Source: Flavobacterium psychrotrophum (lineage in GTDB: Bacteria > Bacteroidota > Bacteroidia > Flavobacteriales > Flavobacteriaceae). Taken from it: a DNA stretch of 64,000 bases. This document shows, piece after piece, positions 59,188-64,000 of this stretch. The stretch spans positions 4,779,009-4,843,008 of the forward strand of contig NZ_CP031557.1 of assembly GCF_003403075.1 (NCBI RefSeq), given 5' to 3'. A program made the position numbers and the translations under genes. Each line of letters starts with the position of its first letter. Positions within the stretch are counted from its first letter, which is position 1. Below the pieces are notes generated by a model. It saw only the letters and a program-made list of their open reading frames with translations, ran no database searches and was not told the origin of the DNA.

Positions 59188-61599
59188 ATGCAAAATAATA
59201 TTGATCTGACGCCCGAAAATGAGCCTGCAGAGTTTAATTTAATGGAAGTCATTGGGCGCTATTTGTATCACTGGAAGTGGTTTGTAGTAAGTACTGTGTT
59301 TTGCATAATCGCTGCTTTTGTATATCTCAGATATGCTACACCATTATACAGTATTAGTAGCACAATACTTATAAAAGATGATAAAAAGGGTGGTATAGCT
59401 TCAGAACTTTCAGCTTTTAGTGATCTGGGTTTGTTTAATAATATAAAAAGCAACGTAGATAACGAAATTGAGATATTAAGAACCAGAACACTTGTAAAGA
59501 AAACAGTAGAAGAGCTTGGCTTTAATGTTACTTACTCAATTCCGGGTAAAGTGCGTACTATAGAAGCTTATAAAGAATCGCCAATAAAAATAAATTTTTA
59601 TAATACTGTAGAAGACTTTACTGAGCGTGATACTATTCTTTCGGTCAAAATTCTTTCATTATCAAAGTTTGAACTTATTGATCAGGAGGAGAATAGTAAA
59701 GGTGTCTATGATTTTGGAAAGGAATTATCAGGAGACCTTGGTAAGATGATCATTACCTCTACTCCGTTTCTTGATGAAAAATCATTTAAAACATTTAAAG
59801 ACAGAACAATTATTGTTCATTTAATGGCTCTCGAAAAAGTAGCCTCAACTTATTTAGGCAAGCTTAACGTAGAGGCTGTTAATGAAAAAACCAGTAGTGT
59901 ACTTAAGTTATCTGTTACAGATCAGGTAAGGGCAAAGGGTGTAGACTTTCTTACAATGCTTGTTTTTAAATATAACAAGGATGCTAAAGACGATAAGAAC
60001 CTTGTAGCAAGTAATACAGATATTTTTATTAACCAGCGTCTGGACTCAATTAATGTTGAACTTGCCGATGTAGAGTCTGATGTAGAACGGTTTAAAAAAC
60101 TAAATAAAGTTACAGATATTATATCAGAGGCTCAGCTTTTTTTAACTTCAGCAAATACTTACGATGTTAATTATGTACAGACTGAGACACGCCTAAGAGT
60201 TGTAAACTCTTTATTAGGGCTTCTTAATAGTGCTAAGAGCGACAACCAGACCCTTCCTGCAAATATTATTCCTGAAGGAAATACAGGAGATCTTATTTCG
60301 CAGTACAATGCAATGGTAATACGTAGAAATACTACTGTTTCAAGTGGTACTAAGGTAGAAAACCCTACTGTTGTAATTATGGACCAGCAGATTGCCGGTA
60401 TGCGTTCAGGAATTATTGAAAGCCTTAATAATCTTAAAAGTTCACTTACCATAACCAGAAATGACCTTAAGAGACAGGAAAATTTTCTTGCAGGTAAAAT
60501 AGGCGAAGTTCCACGCCAGGAGAGGCAGTTCAGGGAAATAGACAGGCAGCAAAAAGTAAAAGAGCAACTTTATCTATATTTACTTCAAAAAAGAGAGGAA
60601 AATGCGATTACACTTGCTGTTACCGCTCCTAATGCAAAAGTAATTGATGATGCCTATCCTGCACCATTTCCTATATCTCCTAAAAATAATATGATATACC
60701 TGTTTGCATTAGTAGCAGGTTTAGGTATTCCTCTATCTATTATTTATGTTATGGGTATTCTTGATACAAAAGTGCATGGGTTTTCGGATATTAAGAAGTT
60801 TAAAATTCCGTTTCTTGGCGATGTGCCAAAAGCTGAGTTTAATAGAGAGCTTATTAACCAGCACAGCCGCTCAAGTACAGCAGAGTCGCTTCGTATTATA
60901 AGGACAAACATTGAGTTTATGCTTGGTGATGTGCAGGATGGCAGGGCAAAAACTGTAATGGTTACCTCTACAATACCTAAAGAAGGTAAAACTTTTATCT
61001 CAGTTAACCTTGCTGCTACTGTGGCGCTTACGGGTAAGAAAACACTTTTGGTTGCTATGGATATCAGAAATCCTAAGCTTGATGAATATATTAAGGTTCC
61101 AAGCAGAGGACTTACAAACTTCTTGTCTTCTAAAGACACTAATGTAGATGACTATATCTTTAAACAAGAAGGTTTTGATAACTTTTATATTCTGCCTCCG
61201 GGGATTATTCCACCTAACCCTGCGGAATTACTTATGAATAAAAAGGTAGAGCAAATGTTTGAAAAGCTTAAGGCTGAATATGATTACATTATAGTAGATA
61301 CCGCACCGGTAAGCCTTGTTACAGATACTCAGATATTAGCTAAGCATGCTGATTCATTTGTATATGTAGTACGTGCAAACTATCTTGATAAAAGAATGCT
61401 TGCAATATCTGAAGCGCTATATAGAGATAAAAAACTACCTAATATGGCGGTGCTACTTAACGATACAGGCGGCCGTGCAGGTTATGGCTACGGTTATGGC
61501 TACGGTTACGGCTACGGCTACGGTTATGGATATGGCTACGGCTACGGACCAGATGTCAAGAAACCAAAGACATGGAAAGATAAACTTTTCGGTAAGTAA
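59188..61599 (+). CDS. Polysaccharide co-polymerase tyrosine autokinase (Wzc-like) with Tyr-Gly tail
   Basis: The 803-residue inner-membrane protein has Wzz/GNVR periplasmic domains between two transmembrane helices (about 30-50 and 500-522). A BY-kinase domain follows, with the Walker A loop I-P-K-E-G-K-T near 594-600, A' L-L-V-A-M-D-I-R near 620, and Walker B Y-I-I-V-D-T-A-P near 698. The tail holds a perfect (Tyr-Gly)11 run, the expected autophosphorylation cluster but unusually regular. It couples polymerisation and export with Wza. No phosphatase (Wzb) gene is present nearby. Confidence 0.95.
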   Translation: MQNNIDLTPENEPAEFNLMEVIGRYLYHWKWFVVSTVFCIIAAFVYLRYATPLYSISSTILIKDDKKGGIASELSAFSDLGLFNNIKSNVDNEIEILRTRTLVKKTVEELGFNVTYSIPGKVRTIEAYKESPIKINFYNTVEDFTERDTILSVKILSLSKFELIDQEENSKGVYDFGKELSGDLGKMIITSTPFLDEKSFKTFKDRTIIVHLMALEKVASTYLGKLNVEAVNEKTSSVLKLSVTDQVRAKGVDFLTMLVFKYNKDAKDDKNLVASNTDIFINQRLDSINVELADVESDVERFKKLNKVTDIISEAQLFLTSANTYDVNYVQTETRLRVVNSLLGLLNSAKSDNQTLPANIIPEGNTGDLISQYNAMVIRRNTTVSSGTKVENPTVVIMDQQIAGMRSGIIESLNNLKSSLTITRNDLKRQENFLAGKIGEVPRQERQFREIDRQQKVKEQLYLYLLQKREENAITLAVTAPNAKVIDDAYPAPFPISPKNNMIYLFALVAGLGIPLSIIYVMGILDTKVHGFSDIKKFKIPFLGDVPKAEFNRELINQHSRSSTAESLRIIRTNIEFMLGDVQDGRAKTVMVTSTIPKEGKTFISVNLAATVALTGKKTLLVAMDIRNPKLDEYIKVPSRGLTNFLSSKDTNVDDYIFKQEGFDNFYILPPGIIPPNPAELLMNKKVEQMFEKLKAEYDYIIVDTAPVSLVTDTQILAKHADSFVYVVRANYLDKRMLAISEALYRDKKLPNMAVLLNDTGGRAGYGYGYGYGYGYGYGYGYGYGYGPDVKKPKTWKDKLFGK
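61480..61548 (+). repeat. Tandem GGYTAY codon repeat encoding (Tyr-Gly)11
   Basis: Sixty-nine bases of alternating Gly and Tyr codons, with third positions varied between C, T and A, in the last part of the kinase gene. The copies are near-identical 6-mers, so slippage could change the number of tyrosines in steps of two residues without changing frame. Confidence 0.9.
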
Positions 61600-61624
61600 A
61601 ATTTACCACTTTATAATACAATTT

Positions 61625-61655
61625 AAGGCAGCCTTTACAGGCTGCCTTTTTGTTT
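61625..61655 (+). terminator. Terminator of the polysaccharide operon
   Basis: AAGGCAGCC (61625-61633) pairs with GGCTGCCTT (61640-61648) around a 6-nt loop and is followed by TTTG. It lies 25 bases after the wzc stop. Confidence 0.85.
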
Positions 61656-61875
61656 GGATATACACCCCTGAAGCATGTTTTCTTCTCGTTTGAAGCTCTT
61701 AAATGAATGTGTTAGTATGATATACATATTATGTTGGTTAGCTTTTTCGATTTCAGCTTGATTGCAATAAACTTTAAATCAGGAAAGCTCGATTTTAGGC
61801 TCCTGATATTATCTTCATAACAAAGCTGGGCTATATTGAGTAACTTGAGTGTGACATTCATTGCCAGGCATAAAA

Positions 61876-61906
61876 AATCCCGCTAAGAATTAATCTCAGC
61901 GGGATT
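61876..61906 (-). terminator. Terminator of the thioredoxin-family gene
   Basis: AATCCCGCT (61876-61884) pairs with AGCGGGATT (61898-61906), with TTTTTTATG following on the minus strand. Confidence 0.75.
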
Positions 61907-61931
61907 ATAAATATAATTTAGATACTATTTG

Positions 61932-62396
61932 TTAGCTCTTTGTAATAATTTTGTTTGCGCCATCTAACCATGGTGTTGGGCCTCCTGCTACATATCCTGT
62001 ACTGCCCAGTGCCTCAAAACTAATTTTACCTTCGGCAGTTTTAACTCCTTTAGCAAACCACACAGTAGGGTAACCCCTAACCTGGAAAAACTGGTTAAGC
62101 TGTGCGTTTTGTGCTTTTAACTGCTCAGATTGGGCCGTTTTACGAGGGAAATCAAGTTCTACGAGCACTACGTTATCTTTTGCCCATTTGGCAAATTCAG
62201 GGGTTTTAAGTACTTCTTTTTGAAGTTTCATGCACCACCCGCACCAGTCAGATCCGGTAAAGAATAGTAATAAAGGTTTTTTGCTTTTTTCAGATAGTGC
62301 AGTAGCTTTAGCTACATCGGTGTGCCACTCTAATTCCTGAGCCTGTGCGGCAAAAGAAACTAAAGAAACGAACAGTATTAATAATGCTTTTTTCAT
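61932..62396 (-). CDS. Exported thioredoxin-family protein
   Basis: The 154-residue protein has a signal peptide (M-K-K-A-L-L-I-L-F, cleaved after A-Q-A near 19) and a thioredoxin-like domain with the redox motif W-C-G-W-C-M-K at about residue 51-57 and a Y-P-T-V-W-F cis-proline block. The G-S-D-W-C-G-W-C-M-K form is the Thioredoxin_7 type. It acts in the periplasm, probably as a disulfide reductase or oxidase. It is followed (on its strand) by a terminator and lies 44 bases from the transporter gene upstream, so co-transcription is possible. Confidence 0.9.
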   Translation of the reverse strand: MKKALLILFVSLVSFAAQAQELEWHTDVAKATALSEKSKKPLLLFFTGSDWCGWCMKLQKEVLKTPEFAKWAKDNVVLVELDFPRKTAQSEQLKAQNAQLNQFFQVRGYPTVWFAKGVKTAEGKISFEALGSTGYVAGGPTPWLDGANKIITKS

Positions 62397-62440
62397 GCTA
62401 ATATATTTTATTCGGTTAAACCAAAAACAGTGCCGAAATT

Positions 62441-64000
62441 TTAGTGAACGTTGTGCATTAGTTTTTTAAGCAACGGATTAAGACCCATTACTATAAGGCC
62501 GGCTACAACAGGAACTATAGTGAAAATAAGGAAAAACGTAGATAACGAATATTCTTTAGTAATGTTCTCAATCTGTCCACCCAGTATTGCTGCAAGTTTG
62601 TTACCTATGGCAATAGCCAGGTACCACATACCAAACATAAATGCTATCATCCTGCCTGGAACCAGTTTTGATACATAAGAAAGTCCTACCGGCGATACGA
62701 AAAGCTCTCCCAGCGTGTGGAAAAGATACGCCAGTACAAGCCATATCATACTTACTTTTACACCTGCCGATATGCCATATGCGCCATATGCAAGCAAGCC
62801 AAAGCCAATAGCCATAATAATAAGGCCAAGTCCGTATTTTACAGCGGCACTTGGGTTGTATTTGCTATCCCAAAGTTTAGAAACGGTAGAGGCAAGCGCA
62901 ATGATAAAGAAAGAGTTAAGGATACTAAACCATGAAACGGTAATTTCAGACGATTCTGCAGTCAGGTATTGATATAGCATCCATCCTGCTACCGCCCATA
63001 CACCTAAGAAACATATGGCAAGCACCACGTTTGACATAGGGATTGTTTTTCCTGTTTGCTTAGCCAATAGAATAAGTACCCAGGTAATGATAGCTAAAGG
63101 TACTACAGTAAGTAGTGAGTTGACAATATTGAATACTGTAAGTGAGTTTCCGGCAAGTGTTCTGTCTACATTATCACGGGCAAAAATTACCAGTGATGAC
63201 GCACCCTGCTCAAACGACATCCAGAAGAATACGGTAAAGAATGCAAATATTACAACAGCAATCATCCTGTCTCTAACAATATTTGTATAGCGCATCATAC
63301 GCCATGTTACCAGGATAAGGAATAATATTAATGATACGAGTACTACAACATTTTGTCCTGAAAGGCCATTGATTTCAAAAGGAAGCATGTTTATACCGCC
63401 AATTTTTGAAAGTGGGTCGTTAAAAGCATATAGTAAGCCACCTATAGTGGTTACTGCAATCAGTATTTTGTCTACAAGGGTAAAAGGGTTACGCTTATCT
63501 TCTGCATTAACAGATGTTTTTGCAGCTTCCTCTTCTGCCAGACGTTTCGCTTTCGATGGAACTTCCCCTACAGTACCAAATAGTGGTTTAGCAAGCCAAA
63601 ATTGTAGTGTACCAAATAACATAAATACACCTGCAAGCCCAAACCCGTAGCTCCAGCCTACTTTTTCTGCAAGATAACCGCAAAGCATCATCCCAAAGAA
63701 TGCACCTGCATTTACGCCCATATAAAATATAGTATACGCACCGTCTTTTTTCTCTGGTACACTTTTATACATTTCAGAAAGTATAGAGGTCATGTTAGGT
63801 TTAAAGAAGCCCGTACCAATAACTAAAAGCCCAAGCCCTGCATATAATGATAAAGGTGTGTCTAAAGCCATAGAAGCATGCCCAAAAGTCATGATTATTG
63901 ATCCTATTACAACAGCCCAACGGTAGCCAATGTATTTATCGGCAACAATTCCTCCAAAAATAGGGGTAATATATAGCAGTAGTGCATATGTGCCATATAG
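62441..64000 (-). CDS. POT-family proton-coupled peptide transporter (5' end outside the window)
   Basis: The frame runs past the right edge: 36 further in-frame codons after 63892 contain P-I-F-G-G-I-V-A-D-K-Y-I-G-Y-R, the POT/PTR2 motif between early helices. At least 519 residues are visible. Later blocks are G-L-G-L-L-V-I-G-T-G-F-F-K-P-N and Y-M-G-V-N-A-G-A-F-F, also POT signatures, and F-F-W-M-S-F-E-Q. Substrates are probably di- and tripeptides taken up with protons. The methionine at 63892 is internal, not the start. Confidence 0.93.
   Translation of the reverse strand, partial: LYGTYALLLYITPIFGGIVADKYIGYRWAVVIGSIIMTFGHASMALDTPLSLYAGLGLLVIGTGFFKPNMTSILSEMYKSVPEKKDGAYTIFYMGVNAGAFFGMMLCGYLAEKVGWSYGFGLAGVFMLFGTLQFWLAKPLFGTVGEVPSKAKRLAEEEAAKTSVNAEDKRNPFTLVDKILIAVTTIGGLLYAFNDPLSKIGGINMLPFEINGLSGQNVVVLVSLILFLILVTWRMMRYTNIVRDRMIAVVIFAFFTVFFWMSFEQGASSLVIFARDNVDRTLAGNSLTVFNIVNSLLTVVPLAIITWVLILLAKQTGKTIPMSNVVLAICFLGVWAVAGWMLYQYLTAESSEITVSWFSILNSFFIIALASTVSKLWDSKYNPSAAVKYGLGLIIMAIGFGLLAYGAYGISAGVKVSMIWLVLAYLFHTLGELFVSPVGLSYVSKLVPGRMIAFMFGMWYLAIAIGNKLAAILGGQIENITKEYSLSTFFLIFTIVPVVAGLIVMGLNPLLKKLMHNVH

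Larger units (their letters stand above)
61600..61931. other. 332-base convergent intergenic region
   Basis: It holds the plus-strand terminator of the polysaccharide operon (61625-61655) and the minus-strand terminator of the thioredoxin gene (61876-61906). Between them no ORF or repeat was noted. Confidence 0.55.

Noticed and set aside
61373..61693. A 106-codon frame overlapping the end of the Wzc-like gene, rich in Met/Ala/Thr
   Set aside because: It is the shifted reading of the Tyr-Gly codon repeat and the downstream terminator, so it is a by-product of the repeat.

Overview
The window reads as a chromosomal segment of a Bacteroidota member, most likely family Flavobacteriaceae and close to Flavobacterium. 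The signs are many perfect copies of the Bacteroidota -7 promoter element TAnnTTTG just upstream of genes, weak Shine-Dalgarno sites, a type IX secretion (Por) C-terminal sorting domain on an exported dioxygenase, AT-leaning codon use, and short intergenic repeats of the kind scattered through Flavobacterium genomes. No database search was possible; all family names rest on motifs, length and gene order.

The left part (1-33,150) is a mosaic of short housekeeping operons on both strands. It holds a proline-rich gene fragment, an SRPBCC protein, a CinA/PncC-like protein, citrate synthase, two tandem pentein-fold guanidino/ureido hydrolases with an Rrf2 regulator, and sulfate assimilation genes (APS-type cysH, cysD, cysN) behind a promoter carrying a palindrome. 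These are followed by a TetR-like protein paired with an ABC1/UbiB-type kinase, idi, a 6-pyruvoyl-tetrahydropterin synthase homologue, manA, tRNA-Thr(TGT) and a nucleosidase. Next come an M61 PDZ peptidase, a four-gene operon (DUF2089 HTH/zinc ribbon, Yip1-like membrane protein, alpha/beta hydrolase, PH-like membrane protein), transporters (EamA, DoxX-like, MarC, sodium:solute symporter), a secreted intradiol dioxygenase, a pirin-like cupin, and recR.

The right part (33,310-61,599) is a roughly 28 kb block with every gene on the + strand: a capsule/exopolysaccharide (Wzx/Wzy-type) locus. The 5' third makes nucleotide sugars: UDP-GalNAcA by a WbpP/TviC + WbpO/TviB pair, UDP-GlcA, UDP-GalA, the dTDP-4-keto-6-deoxyhexose branch by rmlBAC without rmlD, and GDP-mannose by manC. 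The middle is visibly more A/T-rich and carries flippase, pyruvyltransferase, glycosyltransferases, two acyltransferase families, an EpsG-like polymerase and a membrane-anchored GH39/PslG-like hydrolase. The 3' third holds two different initiating phosphoglycosyl transferases, a DegT aminotransferase, cmk, a CapD/PglF-type dehydratase, and the Wza/Wzc export pair. Wzc ends in a perfect (Tyr-Gly)11 tail.

The window ends with a secreted thioredoxin and a POT-family peptide transporter that runs off the right edge, both on the minus strand. No transposase, phage gene, CRISPR array or rRNA was seen. The most notable observations are the dual initiating transferases, the PslG-like hydrolase, the tyrosine-glycine kinase tail, a 27-codon membrane ORF overlapping a GTG start, the palindrome inside the cysH promoter, the altered KxGQ motif of the ABC1 kinase, and the DUF2089-Yip1 operon.
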